Notes: generated from the sequence alone by a model not told the origin. Positions 32,621-44,300 are shown, counted from the first letter of the stretch. The stretch: 64,000 bases of DNA from Zymoseptoria tritici IPO323 (GCF_000219625.1 NC_018210.1:1364001-1428000); one strand, 5' to 3'. Numbers and translations are program-made.

Positions 32621-33010
32621 GCACGGGAGGTACTAAGGGCAGTAGACTAGCACGATAGATATACAAACGCGTTATTAGTTACTATTAAGGCCCAAAAGAC
32701 ACTAGTTAACACTACACTAACTCCTTAGTCCGGTTCCTAGTTACCTAAAAATTTTCTCTACCTTAGAAGAATTTTAATCTAATAAAATCCTAGGGGGGGA
32801 AATTAGGGGCCAAACGGGCCCCTAAGGACGACATTATCATACAACGAGAGACAATCGAGCATAGTAAAGTCATTTTGATTCTATCTAATCTATAAGTCGC
32901 CAAGTCGTAGCAAAAAGAAACAACCCGGGCGTTACCGCGCCTATTAGTCCTAAAACGAGCCTAAAAGAGGCCAAAAGAGACAAAAGAAATACGAAAAAGC
33001 GCTTATATGC

Positions 33011-34013
33011 TTATTCCTTAGGCTTAAGGTCCCTAGAGAGATCGTACTTAGTCGGACGGAGCACTCCCTCTACAACGGAGGCCTTCGAGCCCTTCTTAGC
33101 GCCCGCACGGGTGTAGACGGTGTCTAGAGCGGCCGAAAGGGCCCGAACGCAACGCCTTAGGCGGTCCTCGGTAGATCCTTAGGCCAGAATAAGTCGCTTG
33201 CGGGGGGTGTTAGGCACGTCTTCACCCTATTAGGGTTAGTAGGGCACTTTTGGGCAAGAAGGGACGCAAATACTTACAAGCTCCCTCTTTCGCTTTACAG
33301 CCTCCTTAGCGAGCAACTTCTCGCGCTTTCTAAGCACAAGCGGTCCCGTCTAGTCGAATTCGGCCTTGCCTTAGTACAGATAGAGGCCGTTAACACCGGT
33401 AAAGGAGTTAAAGCGCCTAAAAGGGGGTTAACGGAGCTAAACAGACCCGAACTAACTACATATACCCCTTAATGCGCACGTAGACTGCCTTGTAGGCCGA
33501 ACAAGCCGCCGCAGCTATCGCTCTAGTACTATCGGCGGCAATAGCGGCCCTATAGAGCTTATTAGCCCTTGTAATGTCGCCTTTAACTAGTTCCGGCATC
33601 TTTTAACTACATTAGCCCCCGAAAGCCCCCTTTTAACCCCGTATGTACATACCTAGAAACAATCGCGGTTGGAGCAATTATAATACTTTAGGTAATATTC
33701 GTCCTTATTATTAGTTGCCTACTTGTCCGGCGATTCGCGCGTAAAGAGGCAGAACTAGGCCAAATCGGCCTTGTTTAAGGGCTTATTAAGGCAGTTGACG
33801 CACAGATTGCCCTTAAAGATGCTGTTAGCGGCGAATTGCTTGCGTTAGGTCGCGATAGAGGCGGGTTGCGTTATAATAGGCTCGTTCGGTCGCGGATAGG
33901 GTCGTTTAGTAAGAATAGCGGTTTTTCGATAAAATTCGAGGTCGTCCGGTATAAAATAGGGCTAGAAGGGAACTAAACGCTACGTTAGCACTATACAGGC
34001 TACAAATGCCCCT
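33011..34013 (-). pseudogene. Antisense spliced gene inside element C
   Basis: On the minus strand at least four exons join in register. Exon a (to 33653) holds FYRKTAILTKRPYPRP and two Cys pairs (CVNC; CSNRDC). Intron 33652-33600 (GTATGT donor). Exon b (33599-33466) begins MPELVKGDITRANKLYRAA. Intron 33465-33417 (GTATAT donor, GTTAAC, TTTTAG acceptor). Exon c (33416-33278) has GPLVLRKREKLLAKEAVKRK. Intron 33277-33227 (GTAAGT donor, TACTAAC branch, AATAG acceptor). Exon d (33226-33011) has TPRKRLILA and ends PKE then TAA. Introns are 53, 49 and 51 nt and exon lengths keep the frame. Internal stops are TAG/TAA only. It lies between pol and the right LTR. The function is unknown; Cys pairs and basic helices suggest nucleic-acid binding. 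Confidence 0.6.
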
Positions 34014-34244
34014 TAAGGGGGCACTTTTAGACCTATTTAGCCATCGGATAGGATTAAGTCACACTTACTAAGTCTGCACAAGGTTGTTAAAGAAGAGAAG
34101 AACTCGAGGGATCCGAGCCTAGGTTTTAAAGCCGCAGTAGACCCTAATTAAGGCCTTAGGCTATTAAACTTAGCAAACACCAAAAAGAATTCACTCGAGG
34201 TAAAACCGTTCAGAGCGCGACGCTCTGCGCAAGGAGGGGGGCTA

Positions 34245-34459
34245 TGTTACATCTGCCTCCGCCGAATACCGACAATCGGCATCTAATCCCCTGCCTTAGC
34301 GGCATATGCACCCCTACTAGGGCCTTTTAAGCTCGTTTAAGCCAGATTGCGCCTATAGTATAAGGATACGTAGAATCTCCTCCTTCCGAGAGAGTATCGA
34401 ATCGAGTCTGTTCTAAAGTGATTCATACTGCTACTCTATTCTTAACTGCACCTTTTACA
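34245..34459 (+). repeat. Right LTR of element C
   Basis: 215 bp, same length as the left LTR with a few transitions; begins TGTTACATC where the left has TGTCACATC. Confidence 0.85.
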
Positions 34460-34476
34460 CCTACCCTGAACCCCAA

Positions 34477-34518
34477 GGTTGCTAGTTCGAGCCGGAGCTT
34501 TCCGGCCGGACCCTGACA
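34477..34518 (+). repeat. TRIM LTR 1, right piece
   Basis: 42 bp completing LTR 1 after element C. Contains the B-box-like AGTTCGAGCC and ends CCCTGACA. Confidence 0.7.
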
Positions 34519-34709
34519 TAATTTTAGAACAAAAAGGGTCGTAGTGCGTTGTTAGATGCGCCTCGGCTTACACGCGTTGCGACATACACTGCGTAGGGGC
34601 TGCTTTTAAAGGCACCCCCTGCCTTCTAATCCGTACGTCCGGAGAGGTCGTACGGTACCCGCTTTTCTGCCTGTAAATAGGAGGGAGCGGGGCGGGGGAG
34701 GGGAGGTAA
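34519..34709 (+). other. TRIM internal region, copy 1
   Basis: 191 bp, non-coding. Starts TAATTTTAGAACAAAAAGGG, which repeats the AATTTTAGAAC arm of the LTR hairpin, and ends in a G-rich polypurine tract. Confidence 0.6.
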
Positions 34710-34891
34710 TGTCATAGGCTGTGCCTAGGGCATAGGCTTAGGCTACGCTAAGCCTTTAAAAGTGGGGCGCAATTTTAGAACACCGTTCTAAAATTCTTAT
34801 CTTTTGGCACTTTTGGCCTAGTAGTAAAGCGCCCTACCCTAAACCCCAAGGTCGCCAGTTCGAGCCGGAGCTTTCCGGCCGGACCCTAAAA
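34710..34891 (+). repeat. TRIM LTR 2 with tRNA-like A and B boxes
   Basis: 182 bp. The A-box-like TGGCCTAGTAG is at 34814-34824 and the B-box-like AGTTCGAGCC at 34857-34866, a tRNA-like spacing. Ends CCCTAAAA. Confidence 0.65.
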
Positions 34892-35082
34892 TAATTTTAG
34901 AACAAAAAGGGTCGTGGTGCGTTGTTAGATGCGCCTCGGCTCACACGCGTTGCGACATGCACTACGTAGGGGCTGCTTTTAAAGGCACCCCCTACCTTCT
35001 AATCCGTGCGTCCGGAGAGGTCGCACAGTACCCGCTTTTCTGCCTATAAATAGGAGGGAGCGGGGCGGGGGAGGGGAGGTAA
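34892..35082 (+). other. TRIM internal region, copy 2
   Basis: 191 bp, same length and content as copy 1, with a few transitions. Confidence 0.6.
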
Positions 35083-35264
35083 TGTTATAGGCTGTGCCTA
35101 GGGCATGGGCTTGGGCTACGCTAAGCCTTTAAAAGTAGGGCGCAATTTCAGAACACCGTTCTAAAATTCTTGTCTTTTGGCACTTTTGGCCCAGTAGTAA
35201 AGCGCCCCACCCTGAACCCTAAGGTCGCTAGTTCGAGCCGGAGCTTTCCGGCCGGACCCTGACA
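35083..35264 (+). repeat. TRIM LTR 3
   Basis: 182 bp. A-box-like sequence at 35187-35197 and B-box-like at 35230-35239. Ends CCCTGACA, followed by the CTAAG duplication. Confidence 0.7.
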
Positions 35265-35269
35265 CTAAG

Positions 35270-35369
35270 CCTCGCTTAGGGTATCCTCGGGTCTATATTA
35301 GGTCTATATCGGGCCTAGAACAGGCCCGATTTAGGCCCGGAGTAGCGACACCCTAGTCGTTCCCTAACA
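35270..35369 (-). repeat. Left LTR of element B, second piece
   Basis: 100 bp completing the left LTR of B (GCCTCGCTTAG...CCTAACA). A C-rich run follows, the polypurine tract of B on the minus strand. Confidence 0.8.
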
Positions 35370-36182
35370 GTATCCCCCCCTCCCCTAGCGGCCTATCCTT
35401 AGGTCGTAAAAGAAAAACAAGTAGTAAAAAGAAACTTAATAACATCTCGAAACCGACTAACGGGGAAGGAATGTATAGTGTTTTATATACGATCTCCGGT
35501 AGGTTAGTCCGTTTAAGCGCTACTCTAGCTAACTAGGCGCGACGAAGTTAGTTTACGTATAAAAGCGCGTAATTAGATAGAGTAAGCGACCGCGCGTTAG
35601 TATATAAATGTAGCTACTAGCGCCTTCCTAAAACGGAAATCGGTATAAAAAGAGGAGCTATAAGTTAGTCGAAGACGTACTATCGATAGGGGACTCGAAC
35701 CGACGGGGCTATAAGAGAAAACCGACGGAAGAAGAAACTATTAAATCGACGCGACGACTACTAGGCTATCGGAACGGAGGTAGTAGTAATCTAGTTATAT
35801 ATATAGGTAGAGAAAGGGGGGGGTAGAGGTCCGGTTTCGTCGTCGCTATAGTTTCCGGTCCTTATAAGGGGACTAAAGAGGGGTTCGACAGTTTAAATGC
35901 TGTCCCTAGCCTATATCCGGCGTAGCTTAGGCCTACCGGCTATTATATCTAAGACTCGGACCGAGGAGTCTAATCGTTAGGTCCTCCCTAGGTACCTACG
36001 CTATAGCATTGCCTCTTAACTACTGTTATATAGCATAAACAGCCCTAAATCCGGTCTCGTAGCTACCTACCTAATACCTAAGGCTCGTAATTGTCCGTAA
36101 ATTCTTCCCGTAACTCCTTATACTCGTAATATGTTAGTAAATTCGAGTCCTTAATTATAGGCGTAGTCTATACATTCTTACG

Positions 36183-37129
36183 TATAAAACTACGCCGTTC
36201 TACTTATTCCTTCCTTCCTTCTTTATTAACCTCCTTTACTTCCTCGTCGACGCTACCGTCGACATTATTAAGCTAGCTCTAGCCTTCCCCCTCGTGTCTA
36301 TCTAAGAAGACTTTCCGCGGAGAGTATTTAGTAATAGCTTCTTTCTATTACCGCCCTTTCCCCGGTACTCCGCCGCGCCTCGCCGAGTTTCTACTATTAT
36401 AAGCTAGTAGGGTTTCGTATATAACTATCCCGGCGGTAGTAGTAGTAGTAGTAGTAGTAGTAGCCGTCCTCCGAGTAGCTTTCCCGCTATTAATAGCCCC
36501 GAGGGTTAGCGCCTCGATTAGCGTAATCGTAGCTATAGTCGGCGTACTAGCTAGGAGGCTAGTAATAGTCTGCCGACATCCCCTTAGGCTCTAGGGAATG
36601 TGCCTCGGTCGAATTCTAATAGCTCCCTTACCTAGCGTTTAGGTATATGTCCGGTCTAATTCTAGCCTACGACTAAGCTAATATAGATAGGGCCTCCTAT
36701 TACCGTTCCTCTAAAGGCGAAGATTCCTACGGGTTTCTATTCTCGTAAGGAGATAGCCGTAAGCGACCTTCCGCTTACTCGCGTTCCTTACCTTCCTCCT
36801 TACCTATAGCCTCGCCCTCTAGCTCGTATATTACCCTACGTTAACTATATCCGTCGCCTCTAGCCTGTCGGCTAATATAACCTCGCGCCTTAATAGCTCC
36901 CCGTTACTACCTACTACGATATAAGGAACGATCCGAGCGGCAAGTACTCGTAGTACATTGCTAATAAGTAGACCGATCGCTACTACCCCGTGCCGGAGGA
37001 GGCTTTCCGCGCCGTAAACATTCTCGATTATCTATAATATACTATAAAGGATTACCTTTAGCGGAACCCCGGTGTTACCGTCGACGATACTACTAACGAC
37101 CCTATAGTAAAGACCGACGCCGCGAAGCG
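36183..37129 (+). pseudogene. Antisense gene of element B, first part
   Basis: The plus frame (codon starts divisible by 3) reads as protein over more than 300 codons with only TAG/TAA stops. It has a poly-Ser run (from the AGT repeat at 36436-36465), a Pro/Tyr-rich stretch (YLPPYL; PVGQYNLAPQQLP with stops taken as Gln) and RYYPVPEEAFRAVNILDYL, then TTNDPIVKTDAAK. It is antisense to B's gag-pol and lies near B's 3' LTR. Element D splits it at 37129; the frame continues from 48970. The first ~40 codons are hydrophobic and may not belong. The start is not identified. Confidence 0.5.
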
Positions 37130-37247
37130 TGACAAGGGAACGTGTGATCCGGAAAGTCAAGTGTGTGAAAGCTGGTTTGTGAAACTATGGAGCTATCGGT
37201 GAAGGTATACCGGAGCCGGAGTGCTAAGCATCCGGGGATCCGTAATA
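37130..37247 (-). repeat. Left (3') LTR of element D
   Basis: 118 bp, TGACAAGGG...CCGTAATA. Hardly mutated compared with the internal region. Confidence 0.85.
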
Positions 37248-37336
37248 TTACCCCCCCTCCTTAGAAACAAAACGCGTTAACCACAACTCTGTTAAAAAAA
37301 CAAACAACTCGCTCCTTATTCCTACCTGTCCTTTCC

Positions 37337-40300
37337 TTACTCCTAGTATTCCTCGCCCTTAATAGGCTAGGCAGCCTCGTCTAGCTTCTTGCGCTTAGAG
37401 CGGCGGCTAGTGCCGCCGGAAGAGGCTAGTGTAGCTAGCATAGTCTCTGCACTCTCCTACTTGCCTATCGGCGTAGCTATACCGGTTGCGACCGAGTCGG
37501 CACGCTTGCGCTTGCTTAGACCGGTTAGGTCGAATACTAGCAGTAGGCTGCTGTTAACATAGGTAGCAGAGGTCGGAATGTCGGTGCCGCCCGGGTTAGT
37601 AATAATATTAGGGCCGCTAGGGTTAGTAATAGCTAGGCCGCCTAGGTTAATGTTAGGCAAGCCGCTTAGGTTAGTAATAGATAAGTCCGGGTTAGTGCTA
37701 TCCGTAACCGTAATACTGTTATTAAGTAGGGTCTACGAGGATGCAGAGAGCTGTTCGATAACGCCGGAGGTATAGGTGTCTATATAGCGGATTAATTAAC
37801 TAAGAGCGTTGGCCGGCACCTAGATGCCCTTGCGGGTCCGGACTGCGTTTACTATCGCGGCAAACTCCCGCTAGAGATCTGTAGTCGGCAACAAAGATGT
37901 GCGGTACCTAAGAACATTCGGCACCTCTACACCGGCGTTAGCAAGGTCTGTAGCTAACTAGTTTCCGTAGTCTGTAACTATTTCTAAGGATGCTTTAAGC
38001 TGCAACAGCGCTCCTTAGCCCTAGACAACTGCGCGGGCCTGCCCTATTATGCCGAGCTAAGCTAGCATAGTTAGGCTTAGGATAGGTTGCGTACTCGGTA
38101 GGCGTATTTCTACAAACTTTGCATACGTAGGTAGTTTTAGCGTTCCTAGCAGGATCGCTCCCGGCAGGATCCGCATCGCGGTAGCCTAGCGTGCTAGTGT
38201 AGAATCCGCTGGTAGAGGTAGCAGGATCGCGGGGGTCTTAACTTAAGCTAGCGACGTCTAGGGATCGATATGCGGAGGATAAGCGGTCTATGGATTAATG
38301 CGCGGAGGATAAGCGGTAGCATAAGTAGTGCCGGTCTGCGGACTAGACAGGGAGGTCTACGGCCCAGGGTTAGCGGCGCGGCGGTTGGGTAGTAAGGTTA
38401 GCTCTAGACGGGCCTTCTGCTCGAGCGTAAGATTGTTATATCTTAGCCGAAACATATAAATATTTAGCATAGCCTTGTAAAGTAGCTCCTAGTAAGCCTT
38501 TAATAGTGTAGCCGCTAGAAAGAGGTACGGCGGTGCGTCCGCGGCGCCCTCGTTCTTAACTGTCAAGCGCTTTAATCGGTAGGGCACCTCGGTATTCGTT
38601 AGCTAGGAGTAGGTGTCGAGTATATACTAGAGCGCGCTGCGGTCCTCCGTAGTAATAGTATTATCGTCTGCTGTAGATTGGACCTCCTTTATTACCGAGG
38701 GAGTTATTGCATCCTAGTCTACTTCCGTCGGCAGTATGCATTCGGCCGCGCCGGAGAAGACCTTGTCCGTTAGGGTTAGACGCGGCACCTATAGACCGTT
38801 ACGTGCCGTCTTCTGTCCCTCCTTAGTGTACGCCGTAGTTAATGTAAAGTTCTTACCGTTTGCATCCTTCGATAGCATTAACTATAGTAGGTTATCTACG
38901 TCGTCGCGGGTAGTACATCCTAGATCGATCTTCTCCGCTACGTCCTCGCCTATTAGCACGATTATTCTACTCTACTTGCCGAAGTATGTACAAGCGTCGT
39001 CTCCGCGCTCCTCGTACGCCCTACCAAATAGTCGACAGTTCGCCGAGATGCACCCTCTAGAGCTAAACTCCTTCGGGTAGTTCGTCTTAAGGACCTCCGG
39101 AGTAACCTCTCTAAGGTCTATAAGTTTAGTTATTATCCCGATTATAACGTCCTCCAGTTTAGTGCCTGTAGGTAGTATACTGCCTATAGCTAGTAGCGGA
39201 CGGATGGCGATATAGAACTTGTCGCTGGCCTCCTCTAGGGTTATGCTATACTTCTACTAGTTGCTACGTCTGGAAGTGCGGAATGTTAGCTATCCGGTAT
39301 TGCGAGCTGGCGAGGATGCTTTACTAGATAGCGCTTTGCTAGGCGCTTTTCCGGAAGGCGCTTTACCAAATGGTGCTTTGCTAAAAGATAGTAACTCCGG
39401 TAGGGGTAGCGGTAAAGTCTCTGGCGACGAGCTTAGCGCCCGTGCCGTCTCCTTAACTAGCTCTGTGAAACCTTCCTAGTAGATAGTCTAGTCTACTAAG
39501 TTATCGCGGGTAATGTCGGTAGTCTCGTTAAAGACTTGCTTAAAATAAGGCAAGACCTTCTTTGCCTCGTTTCGGATAAACGCGCGAGGGTCGCTATGCA
39601 GCAACTCTAGGTAGCGATACACTTCCGTATCGGCTTTAGTAGGCTCTTCTCCGCGTATCCTAAGCCTCGGAACACCTTAAGCTAGCAGCTGCATACATGT
39701 AAGTCCTTTCTAATAGATAAATAGGTTGCGGACGTTGTCTAGGGTAGCCCTATCGCCGTAGTGCCGCATTGCCTTAACTACGGTCGCTACATCCTTAGTA
39801 GGGTCCTTTCGGAGGGCTGCGAGGGTGTCGTAGGCTGGAATAAACTCTTTCGCGACGTTAATGCGGGGCAGTAGTTCGCGTGGCTACTCGGACAGCAGAG
39901 AAGACGCTTGCTTAGGCTTGGCCTTTATAACGTATGCGCCGTCTACGAGTTCGTAGAGGGGCTCGAACCTTATCTTCTCGTTACCCTAGCCAGCACAGGT
40001 CTCCTAGTAGTTATCGGACGTACGGATTATATAGGAAGCTTCTCCGTAGTCGACGACCGCGGTGCGCCGAGGGTCGTATCGCGAGTGCGCCTAGAATTTC
40101 GTAGAAGGTATGTAGCAGTATTCCTTACCCTACTCGGCGGGGTTCTCTACTACTAACTTCTAGTATGCTAAGTCCTCCGCCGTGTACTTGTAGTTAGCCG
40201 AGTATCCGGGAAGGTCCTCCGGTGTAGCTGTTAGTGCAATAGAGGGTGCTACCGAGGCAGCGGCGCGCAGGTATAAGGTTGTTAGCGAGGCCTACCTAAT

Positions 40301-41273
40301 TAAGGCAACTACGTCGAACAAGCCGCTAACTACCTCTAGAGTGAAGTAGTAGGTGTCGAAAAGGATTTGGCGGACTGTCTCCTTTAGGAGCTCTAATCCG
40401 GCGAGGTAATTAAAGATAACAATGTAGTCGTTGCCCTAAATAGCTATCGGTAGCTGTTCGCCGGTAGCCTTAAATTGCCGCAGGTCGTAGGCGGTAGGCA
40501 GCACGATAAGGGTGCTGTTGTCAACTATTCGGAATACACTAACGTAGATAATGCTAAAGCAGTCCGGTAGCAAGCCGAAGGTGTTAGACAAAGTCTGCCT
40601 AGCCTCCTAAGTAATAGGGCTGTTATATGCGACCGGGGTACAGCCTTTAAACGCGATTAGGACGCTATACGCGCTTAGCTTCTAACGGCGTAGCGACTCT
40701 AGATCGCAGATCGGTTAGCAGAGCGCCTTTAGGTCTTCGTCGCTAAGCTAATCCACGGTAGTATTATCTTAGTTCTTTTCTATGTCCTTTTGCTTCTCCT
40801 AGTTCTCGTTATCCCCCGTCTTCTTCTTTTTAATAAGCGCCGAGCTACTAAGCTAGAGTTCTTAGGTAGTCTCGGTCGTAACTAGCAGCGTGCGGTTTCG
40901 GGTATGTTAGGTAGGTTCCTACGCGCGCTGCAGCGAGGGCTGCTAGACAAACATGCTAGTGCTGTCTTCTAGGGAGCCGGCATTATTACTCTCTAAACCG
41001 AGGCCGTCGAGGCTGTTGTTAGCCGGCTTGTCGCCTGCGGTGCTCGTGTTTCCTCCCTAGCTGCCCTTGCCCTTAGCCTTGTCTAACTCGGCCTTCGTTA
41101 GTAGGCGCTAGGCGTTCGCTATATGTCGGTCCTTCGACTACTTCCGGGCTATCTCGGTATGCGCAAGTCTAGGTACTTGCGTAGGAATTCGGATGTAGTA
41201 GTCTGGCGCGGTAGGATGTTCTAGAAGGGAAGACAAACTAGTAAAGCTTATGTAGCGTATATGCGCTTCGTTA
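37337..41273 (-). pseudogene. Third ORF of element D (ORF3), ~1,300 codons, unknown function
   Basis: One minus register holds from about 41270 to the TAA at 37339-37337. I checked the phase near 41224, 39238 and the end, and it is the same. Only TAG/TAA interrupt it. Readable parts are PTAPDYYIRIPTQVPRL near the start, LEEASDKFYIAIRPLLAIG and DVIIGIITKLIDLREVTPEV near 39.2 kb, a Gly/Asn/Pro-rich segment (NPSGPNIITNPGGTDIP) near 37.6 kb, and a basic C-terminus (LSKRKRADS; RRSKRKK) that could be nuclear-localising. No transmembrane stretch is evident, so an env-type glycoprotein is unlikely. It lies downstream of the chromodomain in the sense orientation. No homologue is recognised. Confidence 0.6.
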
Positions 41274-41339
41274 GTAAATGCGCTAGAAGTAAATAGCGGT
41301 TTATTAAAACAACAATAAGAAGAATGCGCTCTAGCTTAG

Positions 41340-44300
41340 CAGAGAAAAGTAGATGCCTAAGTAAGTGTATTCCAGATCTTGGCGTCGGCGAGTTAGTCGG
41401 CTTAATGCCGCTGACGACGCCTCGTACGCATAATCTCGCGATCCTCGGTTTGCTCTGCTACTATACGGCGACGAGCTTGGCGTCTAAGGACTAGTAGTAG
41501 TTCTAGGTAAGTTCTGTCGTACTTGTAGATATGTTCTAGAGAGTCGCTTAGGTCGTCCAGATCGTACTATATGTTCTTATTGTCAGGGTAGCCTAACTAC
41601 TTAACTAGATACTAAGTCTTGCTGCGGTGGACACGCTTCCCGAGCAGGCGCTCGACCTCGTAGTAAGGGTTCTCTGGATCTAAGTCTTCCTCTTGTATCT
41701 AGACTAGCCCTAGTCTCGTTAGCGCGCGGTAGAAAGGGTCTTCTCCGAGTAGATACTTCGAGAGCTAAGCTACTAAGATTACGGGGTAGATCTTTATAGT
41801 TAGTAGCAACTCGAGCTCGTATACGAGACTGCTAATGCGGCGTTTGATCGTAAAGGGACCGGTGCGCTAGTAGGAGAACTTGCGGTTAGTGTAGCCCGGG
41901 ATCTTATACCCCTTGTAGAGCTTAAGCATTACCTTCTAGCCTACTCGGAAGAAAACCGGGTTATAGGATACGTCGTAACGGTCCTTTATCGCGGCGGCCG
42001 CCTACGCGAGAGCGTTACAAGCCTAATCGCGTGCTTCCTGTCGAAGGTCGACGTAGTCTTAGGTCGGCAGCTCTACTAGTAGATTAAGAGCATCTAAGTT
42101 AGAGCGGAATCCCTGGATTATTACCTTAGGTACTTTACCCGTAGAAGCGTTCTTCGCGTTGTTAAGCTAAGCCTGTATATATAGCAAGGCCTTAGTCTAT
42201 TGCGAGCCTAGATTGCAAGTTAGGTAGAACCGGATAGCTATCTCGACTGTCTAGTTAGTGCGTTCGGACTAGCTGTCTGCTTGCGGGTAGTATGTAGTAG
42301 TCGCGAGAAACTAGGTGCCGATTTTCTCGAAGACCCCTTTAAAGAAGTCGGATAACTAGATTAGGTCCCTGTCGCCGATAAGGATTGCTAGAAGGTTGCG
42401 CTCGGTCTTAATATACGCGAGCAGGTAGTTGTAACCCTGCTTACGAGCACTCTAGGTAGACTTAACCGGTGTTAGAAGGATGTCCTTAGAGAACTTGCAA
42501 GTCTCGGCTAGAAAGCCGTCGAAACCTTCCTATGTTACTAGCAAGCCCTTAACCTAGTCCGCAGTTGCTGCGTACTAGGGGATCGGCAACGTATGTATTA
42601 AAGCCAGCTTACCTAGCGGCCTGTCTCGCAACGTTTGCGTATTATAGCAAGGAGGGCACTACTCGATATACCGGCGAAGCTCTCTAGAGAGGCTGCGGAT
42701 GTAAAAGCTAGCATACACGTTAGCGTACGCTCGGTAGAAACTAGCGTAGTAATACTAATCGTGTGCTATGTAGAAGACTTCCTTATACAAGGCGGGTAGA
42801 ATGCACAGGCGCTCGCGGCCGTCCTTCTTATCTAAGAAGTAGATTAACCCCTCTCGAAGGAAGAAACGCAGGTTAAGTAGACTAGACTCTGGCTCGCTAG
42901 TAGTGCTAGCGTTTTTATTATCTAGCGCCGGAGCTGCCTCGATTGCACGCTCTAGCTAGTTAAGACGCTTCTTCTAGCCTGCATTGTCTTAGTAACCGGC
43001 TTTAAGACGACGCTTGAAATCGTCGGAGAGCTCTACCAAGATCGCATAAAACACTACCGGGTCGTCTGCTGTCTCTACAGGACTAGCATCTTCGTATACG
43101 TACGTGTCCAGCTCGTCCTACTAAGGGTCCGGTGGACTTATTTCGTCGACTAGTCGGCTAAGGGCATCTAGGATAGTATGCAACTTCCTAGGACGATATA
43201 GGATAGTAAGGCGGTATTAGGAGATGTACTAGGCTGCCCTTACTAAGCGCAAATTAAGGCGATCGGTCGAAGAAGTCGTAGTTAGGGAGTGCTAGGTTGC
43301 TAATCCTAAGGCGGCGATGTAGTTAGAGAACATATATACTTCCTTGCGAGTTGCCTGGACTATATGTCGGGTCTTGCGGAGCACCTAAACTAAGCCTGCG
43401 ACTTCTAGCTCGGTTGCTAGGTAGCGTTTTTCGGTGTCTAAGAGAGCCTTGCTTAGATACATTACGACCTAGATATTAGTATGTAGAAAGCGTACTACTT
43501 TACTAGCTAGGAGGGTTAGATTAGGGTCGCCTTTAACTATATAGACTACGCATGCAGCTCCTAGATATAAGGAGTCTAAATTAATATAAAGCCGGCGGTC
43601 GGCATCGTAGTAGTGTAGGAAGGTCGTGTTAAGATACAAGGATTTTATTATCTCGTATGCCTTCCTCTAAAGAGTTAGGTCTTCGTCGGTCTGCTACGTA
43701 GCTGTCTTCGCGGAGAAGTTCTTACGGGCATAGCCCTTGTTAGAGGGTAAATTCTTTAGTAGGGCTGTCTTGCGGGCCTCGAACGGTACTACTACGTGTA
43801 TGTAGTAGGGGATGTAGTTACGTTGCTAACCGGTTAGCCTAAGGTAGAATTCGAGCTCCTTTAAAGTAGTAGGGAACTTAAGGTTAACGATTGCAGCAAC
43901 CTTTTCCTCGTAGGTAGTATAGCCTAAACCGCTAACCTTCTAGCCTAGCAAAGTCGCGGAAGGAAACCTAAGGAAGGTCTTATGTAGGTTTAGGGTGACA
44001 TTAACTAACTCCAGCTTGGCGAACACTAACTCGAGGTGCCGGAGATGCTCGTCCTCGGATCGTAAGAAGATTACGATGTCGTTAATGTAAGCTCGGCAGA
44101 ACTTGCGGAAGTCTAGGAGGATGCGGTCTAGTTAACGCTAAACATACTAAACCGAGCCGGAGTATCCTATTATAGCTACGTTTAGGTGCTCCTGTCTACG
44201 GTATGTGTTAATCGTAAACTTCTCGCGGTCTTCCTTAGCTACTAACTACTAGTAGAAGAAAGCTATAGCGTCGATAACCGTAATGTAGGTGCAACCCTAG

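Larger units (their letters stand above)
27533..34459 (+). mobile_element. Ty3/gypsy chromovirus 'element C', 6.9 kb
   Basis: Two 215-bp LTRs (27533-27747 and 34245-34459) flank a RIP-mutated gag-pol and an antisense gene. A polypurine tract (AAGGAGGGGGG) precedes the right LTR, and a perfect hairpin CAGAGCG-CGA-CGCTCTG lies at 34211-34227. The flanks carry a 17-bp direct repeat (27516-27532 and 34460-34476), much longer than the 5 bp of its neighbours. Confidence 0.8.
27392..35264 (+). mobile_element. TRIM: miniature LTR element with three LTRs
   Basis: Target duplication is CTAAG at 27387-27391 and 35265-35269. With element C removed, it reads LTR (183 bp), internal (191), LTR (182), internal (191), LTR (182). 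Each LTR starts TGTCATAGG or TGTTATAGG, and the first and last end CCCTGACA. The internal part has no coding capacity, a TATAAATA and a polypurine tract (GGGGCGGGGGAGGGGAGG) before the next LTR. These are the features of TRIMs. The plus orientation follows from the polypurine tract. Confidence 0.75.

Noticed and set aside
34814..34866. A functional tRNA gene in the TRIM LTRs
   Set aside because: Only A- and B-box-like sequences are present. The T-arm and acceptor stem do not pair well, and the sequence repeats three times as part of an LTR.
37578..37775. 65-codon plus ORF in element D
   Set aside because: Shadow of the minus-strand ORF3, which holds its register for 3.9 kb.
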